The notes under the pieces: model-generated
What the model saw: the letters and a program-made list of their open reading frames with translations, nothing else
Database searches by the model: none
Told to the model about the DNA's origin: nothing
Translations under genes and position numbers: made by a program
NCBI GenBank assembly: GCA_965205225.1
Contig: CBDBFZ010000003.1
Span: forward strand, 744,001-808,000
Direction of reading: 5' to 3'
Source: Litorimonas sp965205225
GTDB taxonomy: Bacteria > Pseudomonadota > Alphaproteobacteria > Caulobacterales > Maricaulaceae
DNA: 64,000 bases
Shown: one piece after another, positions 55,813 through 64,000 of the stretch
Numbering within the stretch: the first letter of the stretch is position 1
Layout of the letters: every line of letters starts with the position of its first letter

Positions 55813-58800
55813 ACGATATAGGTCTCGCCGGCGTCACTATCCCCATTCGGGTCGGCCCTGTCGGCCCCGATAATCAGATCATCATAGCCGTCGCCATTAA
55901 CATCTCCCGCCGACGAGACGGAACGGCCGGACCGGTCACCCCCGTCGATCCCGGTCAGGGTAAAGCCGTTGGTCCCGAGCGCCCTGAGATCCAGCACACC
56001 CCCTGTGCCCGGCGCATTCGCCCCGCCATAGACGAGATAGGTCTCGCCGGCGTCTCTGTCCCCATTCGGGTCGGCCCTCCGGGCCCCGATGATCAGATCA
56101 TCATAGCCATCGCCATTGACATCCCCCGCCGACGAGACGGAAGAGCCGGAACGGTCACCCGCGTCGATCCCGGTCAGAGTAAAGCCGTTGGTACCGTCCA
56201 GCATGGAGAGATCCAGCTCGCCACCTGTACCCGGCGCACTCGCCCCGCCATAGACGATATAGGTCTCGCCGGCAGCAAAATTCCCATTCGGATCGGCATA
56301 AATGGCGCCGATGATCAGATCATCATAGCCGTCGCCATTGATATCCCCCGCCGACGAGACGGAATAGCCGGACCGGTCACGCTCGTCGATCCCGGTGAGG
56401 ATGAAGCCATTCGTGCCGTTCAGCGCCCCGAGATCCAGCACGCCATTCGTGCCCGGCGCGCTCGCCCCGCCATAGATCACATAGGTCTCGCCGGCGTTTA
56501 TGTTCCCATTCGGGTTGGCCCCAGCGGCTCCGATGATCAGATCATCATAACCATCGCCATTGATATCCCCCGCCGATGAGACGGACCAGCCGGACTGGTC
56601 AAACGTGTCGATCCCGGTGAGGGTAAAGCCGTTGGTCCCATTCAGCATGGAGAGATCCAGCACGCCATCTGTGCCCGGTGCGCTCGCCCCGCCATAGACC
56701 AGATAGGTCTCGCCGGCATTACTGTTCCCAGTCTGGTCGGCTCCTCTGGCTCCGATGATCAGATCATCATAGCCGTCGCCATTAACATCCCCCGCCGACG
56801 AGACCGACCGACCGGACTGGTCAAACGCGTCGATCCCGGTCAGGATGAAGCCGCTACTGCCGTCCAGCGCTCCGAGATCCAGCACGCCGTCCGTGCCCGG
56901 CGCGCTCGCCCCGCCATAGACGATATAGGTCTCGCCGGCATTACTGTCCCCATTCGGGTCGGCGTACCAGGCCCCGATGATCAGATCATCATAACCGTCA
57001 CCATTGACATCCCCCGCCGATGAGACGGAGAAGCCGGACTGGTCATTCGCGTCGATCCCGCTGAGGGTAAAGCCGTTGCTGCCATCCAGATCGGACAGAT
57101 CCAGCACACCATCCGTGCCCGGCGCGTTCGCCCCGCCATAGACGATATAGGTCTCGCCGGCTTGACTGTCGGCACTGTTGGCCCCGATGATCAGATCATC
57201 ATAGCCGTCGCCATTGACATCCCCCGCCGATGAGACGGAGAAACCGGAACCGTCACCCGCGTCGATGCCGTTGAGGATGAAGCCGTTGGTCCCGTTCAGA
57301 CTGGAGAGGGCGCGCTCGATCCGATCAACGACGCCGTCCCCGTCGTCGTCGAAGTCGGTCCGGATCCGGTTGCCGCCCTCGTTGAGCGTGTAACGCTCGC
57401 TCCGATCAGTTGTGCCGTCACTGTTGTCGTCGAAATCGGTCCGGATCAGCTTGTTGTTCTCGTCATAGGAGTAGGTCTCGATCCGGTCGATGGTGCCGTT
57501 CGCATTGTCATCGAAACGGGTTCGGAACAGGTTGCCTCTCATACCGATTGTGTAGGTCTCGATCCGGTCGAAATTGAAATCCCCGTCGTCGTCAAACCCG
57601 GCCCGATCGATGATGCCGTCATTGTCGTCATCCAAGTCGGTCCGGATCCGGGCACCGTCCGCGGCATAAATAAAGGTCTCCATCCGGTCAGTGGTGCCGT
57701 CCCCATCGTCATCGAACCCGGCCCGCTCGATCCTGCCGTCCCCTGTGTCGTCGAACCAAGTCCGGATCAGCCTGTTGTTCGAATCATAAAAATAGTGCTC
57801 AGCCCGGTCGGTTGTGCCGTCCCCGTCGTCGTCGAAATCAGTCCGGATCCGGTTGCCGCCCTCGTTGAGCGTGTAACGCTCCCTCCGGTCGGTTGTGCCG
57901 TCATCATCGTCGTCGAACTCGCTCCGGTCGGTTGTGCCGTCATTGTCGTCGTCGAAATCGGTTCGGATCAAGTCGCCGTCCGAATTATACGTGTAGGCCT
58001 CGCTCCGGTCGGTTGTGCCGTCATTGTCGTCGTCGAACTCGCTCCGGTCGGTTGTGCCGTCATTGTCGTCGTCGAAATCGGTTCGGATCAGGTCGCCGTC
58101 CGAATTATACGTGTAGGCCTCGCTCCGGTCGGTTGTGCCGTCATTGTCGTCGTCGAACTCGGTCTGGCTCAGCCTGCCGCTCAAATTATACTCGTAGGCC
58201 TCACTCCGGTCGGTTGTTCCGTCACCATCGTCGTCGAAATTGGCCTGGCTCAACCTGCCGCGCGAATTATAAACGTAGCTTTCGCTTCGGTCGGTTGTGC
58301 TGTCCCCGTCATCATCGAACTCGACCCGGCTCAGCCTGCCATTAAACGGACTATATGTGTAGGCCTCACTCCGGTCGAGCGTGCCGTCATTGTCATCGTC
58401 GAACCCGACCCCGCTCAGGATGCCGATCGCATCATATGTGTAGCTCTCGCTCCGGTCGGCTGTGCCGTCCCCGTCATCGTCGAAGTCGCTCTGGATCAGG
58501 GTGCCATTCTCATCATATGTGTTGTCGACCTCGCTGACATCCGTTACCGTGATGGCGACATTGTGGTCCGTGCTATTGATGCCATCCGACGCGGTGACGA
58601 TAATGTCATAGATATTATCCCCACCATCATCGCCCGGCGCCTCAAAGTCGGGCGCCGCCATAAAACTGACCTCGCCTGTATTGGCGTCGATCGTGAACAA
58701 GGCCGCATCCGTCCCGGACAGGCTGTAGACCAGAGTGTCGCCATCCGCATCCGTCGCCGCCGCCATATAGGCTGCGGTCTGGTTCTCCTGCGCGTTGGCC

Positions 58801-61800
58801 GTGGCGGGCGAGGTGAAGACCGGTATATTGTCATTGTCATTCGTCACCGTGATGGCGACATTGTGGTTCGTGCTATTGATGCCATCCGACGCAGTGACGA
58901 TAATGTCATAGACATTATCCCCGCCATCATCGCCCGGCGCCTCAAAGTCGGGCGCCTCTATAAAACTGACCTCGCCTGTATCGGCATCAATCGTGAACAG
59001 GGCCGCATCCGTCCCGGACAGGCTGTAGACTAGAGTCTCGCCATCCGCATCCGTCGCCGCCGCCATATAGGCCGCAACCTGGTTCTCCCGCGCGTTGGCC
59101 GTGGCGGGCGAGGTGAAGGTCGGGGCATTGTCATTGTCATTCGTCACCGTGATGGCGACATTGTGGTCCGTACTATTGGTGCCATCGGATGCGGTGACGA
59201 TAATGTCATAGACATTATCCCCACCATCATCGCCCGGCGCTTCAAAGTCGGGCGCCTCTATAAAACTGACCTCGCCTGTAGCGGCATCAATCGTGAACAA
59301 GGCCGCATCCGTCCCAGACAGGCTGTAGACCAGAGTGTCATCCTCCGCATCCGGTGCTCTATAGGCCGTAATCCGGTTCTCCGCGACGTTGACCCGGTCG
59401 ATGTTCCCGTCCGCGTCATCGTCGAACTCGCTCCGGTCGGTTGTGCCGTCATTATTGTTGTCGAAATCGGTCCGGGTCCGGTTGCCGTCTGCGTCATAGC
59501 TGTAGGTCTCGGTCCGGTCAGTTGTGCCGTCCCCATCGTCGTCGAACCCGGCCCGCTCAATCCTGCCGTCCCCTGTGTCGTCGAACCAAGTCCGGATCAG
59601 CCTGTTGTTCGAATCATAAAAATAGTGCTCGGCCCGGTCGGTTGTGCCGTCATTGTCGTCGTCGAAATCGGTCCGGATCAGCCTGCCACTTTCGTCATAG
59701 CTGTAGGCCTCGGTCCGGGTCAGGCTCCGTGTGCCATCCGCAGCAAAGCTGTAGTGATCGATCCGGTCGATATTGCCGTCATCGTCCGCATCCAGTTCCA
59801 CCCGCTCCCAGCGACCGTCCGCATTCAGGTGGACTGTCCGGTCAATATTGCCGTCATTGTCGTCATCGAAGCGGATCCGGATCCGGTTGCCGGCCCCGTT
59901 ATAGATGTAGGCTTCGCTCCGGTCGTTTGTGCCGTCGCCGTCGCCGTCAAAGTCGGTCCGGGTCAGGCTCCGAGTGCCATCCACAGCAAAGCTGTAGTGA
60001 TCGATCCGGTCGATATTACCGTCATCGTCCGCATCCAGTTCCACCCGCTCCCAGCGACCGTCCGCATTCAGGTGAGCCGTCCGGTTGATATTGCCGTCAT
60101 CGTCCAGATCGAAATCGATCCGAGTCAGGCTCCGGGGGCCGTCATCATCAAAGCTGTAGTGATCGATCTGGTCGATATTGCCGTCATCGTCCAAATCCAG
60201 TTCCACCCGCTCCCAGCGACCGTCCGTATTCAGATAGGCGATCCGGTCGGGAGTGCCGTCGCCGTCAGTGTCGAAGGCGATACGGTCAAGATTGCCGTCC
60301 GCGTCGTCATCGAAGCGGGTCCGGGTCCGGTTACCGTCCGAATTATAGGTGTAGAACTCGGTCCGGTCGTTTGTGCCGTCATCGTCATCGTCGAAACGGA
60401 TCTGGTTGATATTGCCGTCCCCGTTAGTGTCGAACTCGCTCCGGTCGATATTGCCGTCATCGTCATCGTCAAAGCGGGTCCGGATCAGGCCGCCATCCGA
60501 ATTATAGGTGTAGAACTCGCTCCGGTCGAAATTGCCGTCATCGTCATCGTCAAAGCGGATCTTGTTAATACTGCCGTCCGCGTCAAAGTCGGTCTCACTC
60601 CGGTCGAAATTGCCGTCATCGTCATCGTCAAAGCGGGTCCGGATCAGGCCACCGTCCGAATTATAGGTGTAGAACTCGCTCCGGTCGTTTGTGCCGTCAT
60701 CGTCATCGTCAAAGCGGATATGGTCGATATTGCCGTCCGCATCAAAGTCGGTCTCACTCCGGTCGAAATTGCCGTCCGCGTCATCGTCAAAGCGGGTCCG
60801 GGTCCGGTTACCGTCCCCGTCGTAAGTGTAGGCCTCGATCCGGTCGGTTGTGCCGTCATCGTCATCGTCAAAGCGGATCTGGTCGATATTGCCGTCCACG
60901 TCAAAGTCGGTCTCACTCCGGTCGAAATTGCCGTCCGCGTCATCGTCGAACCGAGTCCGGATCCGGTTGCCGCCCCCGTTATAGATGTAGGCCTCGATCC
61001 GGTCGAAATTGCCGTCGCCGTCGGTGTCAAAGTCGGTTCGGGTCAGGCTCCGAGTGCCATCCGCAGCAAAGCTGTAGTGATCGATCCGGTCGATAGTGCC
61101 GTCATCGTCCGCATCCAGTTCCACCCGCTCCCAGCGACCGTCCGCATTCAGGTGGACCGTCCGGTCGATATTGCCGTCATCGTCCAGGTCAGAGTCCCTC
61201 CGGATCACGCGACCAGTGCCCTCGTCATCAATCGTGTAGTGATTGATCCGGTCGGGAGTGCCGTCGCCGTCATCGTCAAAGGCGATCCGGTCAATATTGC
61301 CGTCATTATCATCATCAAAGCGGGTCCGGATCCGGTTACCATCTCCGTCATAGATGTAGGCTTCGCTCCGGTCGGCTGTGCCGTCGCCGTCGGTGTCAAA
61401 GTCGGTTCGGGTCAGGCTCCGAGTGCCATCCACAGCAAAGCTGTAGTGATCGATCCGGTCGATATTTCCGTCATCGTCCGCATCCAGTTCCACCCGCTCC
61501 CAGCGACCGTCCGCATCCAGGTGGGCCGTCCGGTCGATATTGCCGTCATCGTCCAGGTCGAAATCGATCCGGGTCCGGATCCGGTTGCCGTCATCATCAA
61601 ACGTGTAGTGATCGATCTGATCGATATTGCCGTCATCGTCCGCATCCAGTTCCACCCGCTCCCAGCGACCGTCTGCATTCAGATGCACGATCCGGTCGGG
61701 GGTACCGTCCCCGTCAGTGTCGAACTCGATCCGGTCGATGGTGCCATCCCCGTCAGTGTCGATCGGGGTCCGGGTTTCCTGTGACAGGGTTGATATGGGC

Positions 61801-61817
61801 TTAAACATGACTGGCAT
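54927..61817 (-). CDS. Giant acidic repeat protein: Ca-binding repeats, cadherin-like, FG-GAP, RTX-like tail
   Basis: 2296 residues, no N-terminal signal peptide. Residues 15-809 and 1098-1503 are repeats of the form YxY(D/N)xxGxxIRTxFDDDxDGTxDRxE, each with aspartate-rich Ca-loop-like DxDxDGxxD motifs. Residues 810-1098 hold three cadherin-like units (DAALFTIDADTGEVSFIEAP, ASDGINSTNHNVAITVTNDN). Residues 1504-2000 have seven FG-GAP repeats (SVSSAGDVNGDGYDDLIIGA). Residues 2005-2180 are an RTX-related segment (VVRGGAGDDTIRV) and the last 110 residues form a tail shared with the paralogue. The absence of a Sec signal plus the RTX-like C-terminus suggests type I secretion and an adhesin-like role; this is inference. 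ATG 61817 has AAGG upstream. Confidence 0.85.
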   Translation of the reverse strand: MPVMFKPISTLSQETRTPIDTDGDGTIDRIEFDTDGDGTPDRIVHLNADGRWERVELDADDDGNIDQIDHYTFDDDGNRIRTRIDFDLDDDGNIDRTAHLDADGRWERVELDADDDGNIDRIDHYSFAVDGTRSLTRTDFDTDGDGTADRSEAYIYDGDGNRIRTRFDDDNDGNIDRIAFDDDGDGTPDRINHYTIDDEGTGRVIRRDSDLDDDGNIDRTVHLNADGRWERVELDADDDGTIDRIDHYSFAADGTRSLTRTDFDTDGDGNFDRIEAYIYNGGGNRIRTRFDDDADGNFDRSETDFDVDGNIDQIRFDDDDDGTTDRIEAYTYDGDGNRTRTRFDDDADGNFDRSETDFDADGNIDHIRFDDDDDGTNDRSEFYTYNSDGGLIRTRFDDDDDGNFDRSETDFDADGSINKIRFDDDDDGNFDRSEFYTYNSDGGLIRTRFDDDDDGNIDRSEFDTNGDGNINQIRFDDDDDGTNDRTEFYTYNSDGNRTRTRFDDDADGNLDRIAFDTDGDGTPDRIAYLNTDGRWERVELDLDDDGNIDQIDHYSFDDDGPRSLTRIDFDLDDDGNINRTAHLNADGRWERVELDADDDGNIDRIDHYSFAVDGTRSLTRTDFDGDGDGTNDRSEAYIYNGAGNRIRIRFDDDNDGNIDRTVHLNADGRWERVELDADDDGNIDRIDHYSFAADGTRSLTRTEAYSYDESGRLIRTDFDDDNDGTTDRAEHYFYDSNNRLIRTWFDDTGDGRIERAGFDDDGDGTTDRTETYSYDADGNRTRTDFDNNNDGTTDRSEFDDDADGNIDRVNVAENRITAYRAPDAEDDTLVYSLSGTDAALFTIDAATGEVSFIEAPDFEAPGDDGGDNVYDIIVTASDGTNSTDHNVAITVTNDNDNAPTFTSPATANARENQVAAYMAAATDADGETLVYSLSGTDAALFTIDADTGEVSFIEAPDFEAPGDDGGDNVYDIIVTASDGINSTNHNVAITVTNDNDNIPVFTSPATANAQENQTAAYMAAATDADGDTLVYSLSGTDAALFTIDANTGEVSFMAAPDFEAPGDDGGDNIYDIIVTASDGINSTDHNVAITVTDVSEVDNTYDENGTLIQSDFDDDGDGTADRSESYTYDAIGILSGVGFDDDNDGTLDRSEAYTYSPFNGRLSRVEFDDDGDSTTDRSESYVYNSRGRLSQANFDDDGDGTTDRSEAYEYNLSGRLSQTEFDDDNDGTTDRSEAYTYNSDGDLIRTDFDDDNDGTTDRSEFDDDNDGTTDRSEAYTYNSDGDLIRTDFDDDNDGTTDRSEFDDDDDGTTDRRERYTLNEGGNRIRTDFDDDGDGTTDRAEHYFYDSNNRLIRTWFDDTGDGRIERAGFDDDGDGTTDRMETFIYAADGARIRTDLDDDNDGIIDRAGFDDDGDFNFDRIETYTIGMRGNLFRTRFDDNANGTIDRIETYSYDENNKLIRTDFDDNSDGTTDRSERYTLNEGGNRIRTDFDDDGDGVVDRIERALSSLNGTNGFILNGIDAGDGSGFSVSSAGDVNGDGYDDLIIGANSADSQAGETYIVYGGANAPGTDGVLDLSDLDGSNGFTLSGIDANDQSGFSVSSAGDVNGDGYDDLIIGAWYADPNGDSNAGETYIVYGGASAPGTDGVLDLGALDGSSGFILTGIDAFDQSGRSVSSAGDVNGDGYDDLIIGARGADQTGNSNAGETYLVYGGASAPGTDGVLDLSMLNGTNGFTLTGIDTFDQSGWSVSSAGDINGDGYDDLIIGAAGANPNGNINAGETYVIYGGASAPGTNGVLDLGALNGTNGFILTGIDERDRSGYSVSSAGDINGDGYDDLIIGAIYADPNGNFAAGETYIVYGGASAPGTGGELDLSMLDGTNGFTLTGIDAGDRSGSSVSSAGDVNGDGYDDLIIGARRADPNGDRDAGETYLVYGGANAPGTGGVLDLRALGTNGFTLTGIDGGDRSGRSVSSAGDVNGDGYDDLIIGADRADPNGDSDAGETYIVYGGATGTESLVPVTAQGTAAADNFTGNAGADSFTAIATDDVVRGGAGDDTIRVTSLDFAAIDGGTGADRLVLDGAGLSLDLTGTGHAGVDSVEMFDLSGTGANSLVLDALAVFDVTEEREGGAASLDVLGDADDRVDLSGSSFALAGTATEDGVTYNVYRDGNAEVRVEDGVMVTLAATGSQSAESKTDTGIDPMADPRTDPGLDDALMNNDLWDGLWAGGIKSLDQPVHIDEDAILIPLSDPLSFGPLASGPLPGPWGDLMCWPGLGSHPAMQNDLAMILPEMEIVTADMEGF
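57900..58140 (-). repeat. 120-bp near-identical tandem duplication inside the giant gene
   Basis: The 40-codon unit SEAYTYNSDGDLIRTDFDDD plus NDGTTDRSEFDDDNDGTTDR occurs twice in a row with only a few base differences. It shows recent in-frame expansion of the repeat block. Confidence 0.8.
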
Positions 61818-62211
61818 GGCCTTACATTTCTCAATAGGGCATTATTTGGCGATAGTGTTAAATAGTTTGGCTGTCAATTTACATAGTTTGGCTGTTGAGC
61901 AAGTGTCTCACTGACACCATCAATGGAAAGACAGAATTCATCGCCAATCGGTTGCGGAGCATCCTCGGCTCTTGCGACGGGAGCAAAGGCCAGCATTAGC
62001 GTGGCAAGGGCAGGGAGCATTGGGTTGATGGTCAACTACTCTCTGGCGGCGGGACAAAAAGTGAAACAGGCGTCATATGGGCAAAGTTTACAGAATGCAG
62101 GTCTCTCCCGCCAAATGCGGAGAGCTGCGCCGGGCTGATGCCGATATGCGCCAGGGCCTGATTGGGGGGAAGCATAGCGTGACATTGGTTAGGACGCCTT
62201 CATTGGAGAGG
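61818..62211 (-). promoter_or_regulatory. Upstream region of the giant gene
   Basis: Read on the minus strand, TTGACA followed after 17 bp by TATCGC lies about 45-75 bp before ATG 61817, a possible promoter with a poor -10. ATAGTTTGGCTGT occurs twice in direct orientation (about 61862-61892). Farther up, about 62085-62200, the minus strand reads RLSNEGVLTNVTLCFPP and NQALAHIGISPAQLSAFG in two frames; the first resembles the transaldolase core motif. No intact gene is seen. Confidence 0.4.
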
Positions 62212-62345
62212 CGCTTGCCGACCTGGTAGGTGGCAAGGCCGGGCCGTTTCGTTGCCAGCCATTCGGTGAAACCGCGTGACAGATCGACCCCGAACGTCAC
62301 CCCGGTCTATCCGGCAGGCACGGTATCCGACTCTGTCTCGGTCAT
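62212..62345 (-). pseudogene. Start of a lost downstream gene, copy B
   Basis: From ATG 62345 the minus strand reads MTETESDTVPAG, an in-frame TAG, then TGVTFGVDLSRGFTEWLATK and RPGLATYQVGK. It resembles the N-terminus of TIGR03032-type proteins and is the counterpart of copy A at 54778-54926. It is joined near 62200 to unrelated sequence (KRLSNEG...), so the gene is truncated and dead. Confidence 0.45.
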
Positions 62346-62372
62346 GACCTTGTCCCGGGTCCGGTCCGCTGG

Positions 62373-64000
62373 TTAGAAACCCTCCATATAAGCGGTGGCA
62401 ATCTCCATCTCCGGCAGGATCATGGCGAGATCATTCTGCATCGCCGGATGGCTTCCGAGCCCGGGCCAATACATCAGATCCCCCCACGGACCCGGAAGCG
62501 AGCCTGATGAGAGTGGACCGAAAGAAAGCGGGTCTGAAAGCGGAATGAAGATAGCATCCTCGTCTATATGAACCGGCTGATCCAAGCTCTTGATCCCGCC
62601 CGCCCATAAACCGTCCCATAGATCATTATTCATGAGTGCGTCGTCCAACCCGGGGTCAGTTCTGGGGTCAGCCACGGGATCGATCCTGATGTCAGTCTTG
62701 GGGTCAGTCTTGGGGTCAGTCTTGGACTCGGCGCTTTGCGCCCCCGCAGCAGCGAGAGTGACCATCACCTCGTCCTCTACGCGCACTTCCGCATTGCCGT
62801 CCCTATAGACATTATAGGTGACGCCGTCCGCCGTCGCCGTCCCGGTCAGGATAAAGTTACCGCCACCCAGATCAACCCTGTCATCCGCATCACCCAGCAC
62901 GTCGAGGCTTGCCGCCCCGCCCTCGCGCTCTTCGGTGACGTCAAACACGGCGAGCGCATCCAGCACCAGGCTGTTGGCGCCCGTGCCGGACAGGTCAAAC
63001 ACTTCGACACTATCCACGCCGGCATGACCCGTGCCCGTCAGGTCGAGCGCCAGGCCGGCTCCGTCCAGCACCAATGTGTCCTGGCCCGTGCCGCCATCAA
63101 TCGCCGCAAAGTCAAGCGCGGTGACGCGGATAGTGTCATCGCCAGCCCCGCCGCGCACCACATCATCCGTAGCGATGTCTGTAAAACTGTCATCGCCAGC
63201 ATTGCCGGTGAAATTATCCGCCGCCGCTATGCCCTGCGCTGTGACCGGCGTCAGGCTTTCCGTCCCCTTCGCCCCGCCATAGACGATATAGGTCTCCCCG
63301 GCACTATTGCGCCCATTCGGGTCGGCATAATGGGCCCCGATGATCAGATCATCATAGCCATCGCCATTGACATCTCCCGCCGAGGAGACGGAAATACCGG
63401 AATAGTCAAACGCGTCGATCCCATTGACGATAAAGCCGGTACTGCCATCCAGCGCCAGGCTTGACAGATCGAGCACACCGTCACTGCCCGGCGCACTCGC
63501 CCCGCCATAGATGATATAGGTCTCGCCGGCACTATTGCGCCCATTCGGGTCGGCGGATCTGGCCGCGATGATCAGATCATCATAACCGTCGCCATTGACA
63601 TCCCCCGCCGACGAGACGGACCAACCGGAATTATCCCCCGCGTCGATGCCGTTGAGGATGAAGCCGTTCGTCCCGTCCAGCGCCGACAGATCCAGCACGC
63701 CCCCTATGCCCGGCGCATTCGCGCCGCCATAGATCACATAGCTCTCGCCGGAAGTCTCCCCATTCGGGTCGGCATAACGGGCCCCGATGATCAGATCATC
63801 ATAGCCATCGCCATTGACATCCCCTGCCGAGGAGACGGAGAAACCGGACAGGTCACTCGCATCGATGCCGTTGAGGATGAAGCCGTTGGTCCCGCTCAGC
63901 GCTGACAGATCCAGCATGCCATTCGTGCCCGGCGCGCTTGCCCCGCCATAGATCACATAGATCTCGCCGGCCGCACTGTCCCCGTTCGGGTCGGCCCCCG
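62373..64000 (-). CDS. Paralogous FG-GAP/RTX-like repeat protein, 5' part beyond window
   Basis: At least 542 codons; the start is outside the window. Visible are three complete FG-GAP repeats (DLSGFSVSSAGDVNGDGYDD and similar) and part of a fourth, then the RTX-related segment (VVRGGAGDDTIRVTALDFAA) and the conserved tail ending LPEMEIATAYMEGF. Compared with the 2296-residue protein, the C-terminal 290 residues are nearly identical, except for an expansion of DPKTDPKTD before the tail. It is therefore a tandem duplicate in the same orientation. Confidence 0.85.
   Translation of the reverse strand, partial: GADPNGDSAAGEIYVIYGGASAPGTNGMLDLSALSGTNGFILNGIDASDLSGFSVSSAGDVNGDGYDDLIIGARYADPNGETSGESYVIYGGANAPGIGGVLDLSALDGTNGFILNGIDAGDNSGWSVSSAGDVNGDGYDDLIIAARSADPNGRNSAGETYIIYGGASAPGSDGVLDLSSLALDGSTGFIVNGIDAFDYSGISVSSAGDVNGDGYDDLIIGAHYADPNGRNSAGETYIVYGGAKGTESLTPVTAQGIAAADNFTGNAGDDSFTDIATDDVVRGGAGDDTIRVTALDFAAIDGGTGQDTLVLDGAGLALDLTGTGHAGVDSVEVFDLSGTGANSLVLDALAVFDVTEEREGGAASLDVLGDADDRVDLGGGNFILTGTATADGVTYNVYRDGNAEVRVEDEVMVTLAAAGAQSAESKTDPKTDPKTDIRIDPVADPRTDPGLDDALMNNDLWDGLWAGGIKSLDQPVHIDEDAIFIPLSDPLSFGPLSSGSLPGPWGDLMYWPGLGSHPAMQNDLAMILPEMEIATAYMEGF

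Noticed and set aside
59163..61784. An 873-codon open frame on the plus strand opposite the giant repeat gene, rich in VGCAVIVVVE-like repeats
   Set aside because: It is the antisense of the GACGATGACGG-type repeat; the periodic codons remove stops on the opposite strand. Low-complexity composition, no start signals and no family resemblance.
57300..61800. Regularly spaced DNA repeats that could be taken for a CRISPR array
   Set aside because: The repeats are coding, unevenly spaced, in frame, and translate to Ca-binding protein repeats; no cas genes are present.
61923..62138. A 71-codon plus-strand frame upstream of the giant gene
   Set aside because: No ribosome site, no recognisable features, and it overlaps minus-strand gene remnants; most likely chance.

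Overview
The window looks like chromosomal DNA of an alphaproteobacterium, probably a marine stalked or prosthecate lineage (Hyphomonadales/Maricaulales-like). This rests on gene content: glnB-glnA, MaeB with a phosphotransacetylase tail, DUF3126 next to cysE, RpoH, a PpiD-type foldase between trpE and tpiA, and gltX-crtB. The lineage call is inference from gene order and moderate-to-high GC, not from a marker gene.

Layout. 1-9084: a methyltransferase edge fragment, an EAL/GGDEF regulator, then an envelope polysaccharide cluster (two GT2 enzymes, an ArnT-like GT39, an O-antigen ligase-like protein) ending at thrS. 9221-9801: a chimeric IS relic. 10314-14879: nitrogen and carbon metabolism (glnA, glnB, maeB). 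14880-18587: decay zone with an IS1182 element inside a metallophosphoesterase pseudogene, a MATE remnant and tRNA-Leu(TAG). 18601-28841: an apparent 10.2-kb composite element bounded by two directly repeated IS1595-type copies. It carries fragments (MBL hydrolase, IS3, ArdC) plus an intact cassette: a WYL regulator of BrxR/CapW type, an unknown 303-residue protein, and SbcD-SbcC. 28842-32080: IS scraps, HU, an oxidoreductase and a dead serine hydrolase. 32193-54647: housekeeping genes (nadE, gltX, crtB, trpE, ppiD, tpiA, prfC, glmU, rpiA, gor, rpoH, queF, cysE, a gamma-carbonic-anhydrase-like protein, a patatin-like protein, a lipoprotein), interrupted by broken genes (gph-like, hemerythrin-like, a membrane protein). 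54655-64000: an IS630 remnant and two tandem paralogous, very large, acidic repeat proteins with Ca-binding repeats, cadherin-like domains, FG-GAP repeats and a conserved C-terminal tail, probably exported adhesin-like proteins.

The most interesting unit is the intact regulator/unknown/SbcCD cassette. It is the only full-length set of genes in an island otherwise made of broken elements. The regulator is of a type known to control phage-defence islands, and a perfect 12-bp palindrome lies in the 73-bp divergent promoter. I infer a candidate mobile nuclease-based defence or DNA-end-processing module. The second notable item is the 2296-residue protein, whose repeat fuses a YD-like strand motif with aspartate-rich Ca-binding loops.

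Many genes are broken by frameshifts, in-frame stops or short tandem duplications. Real pseudogenisation fits best in the IS-rich zones, but sequencing or assembly error cannot be excluded for single lesions in otherwise clean genes (gph-like, hemerythrin-like).
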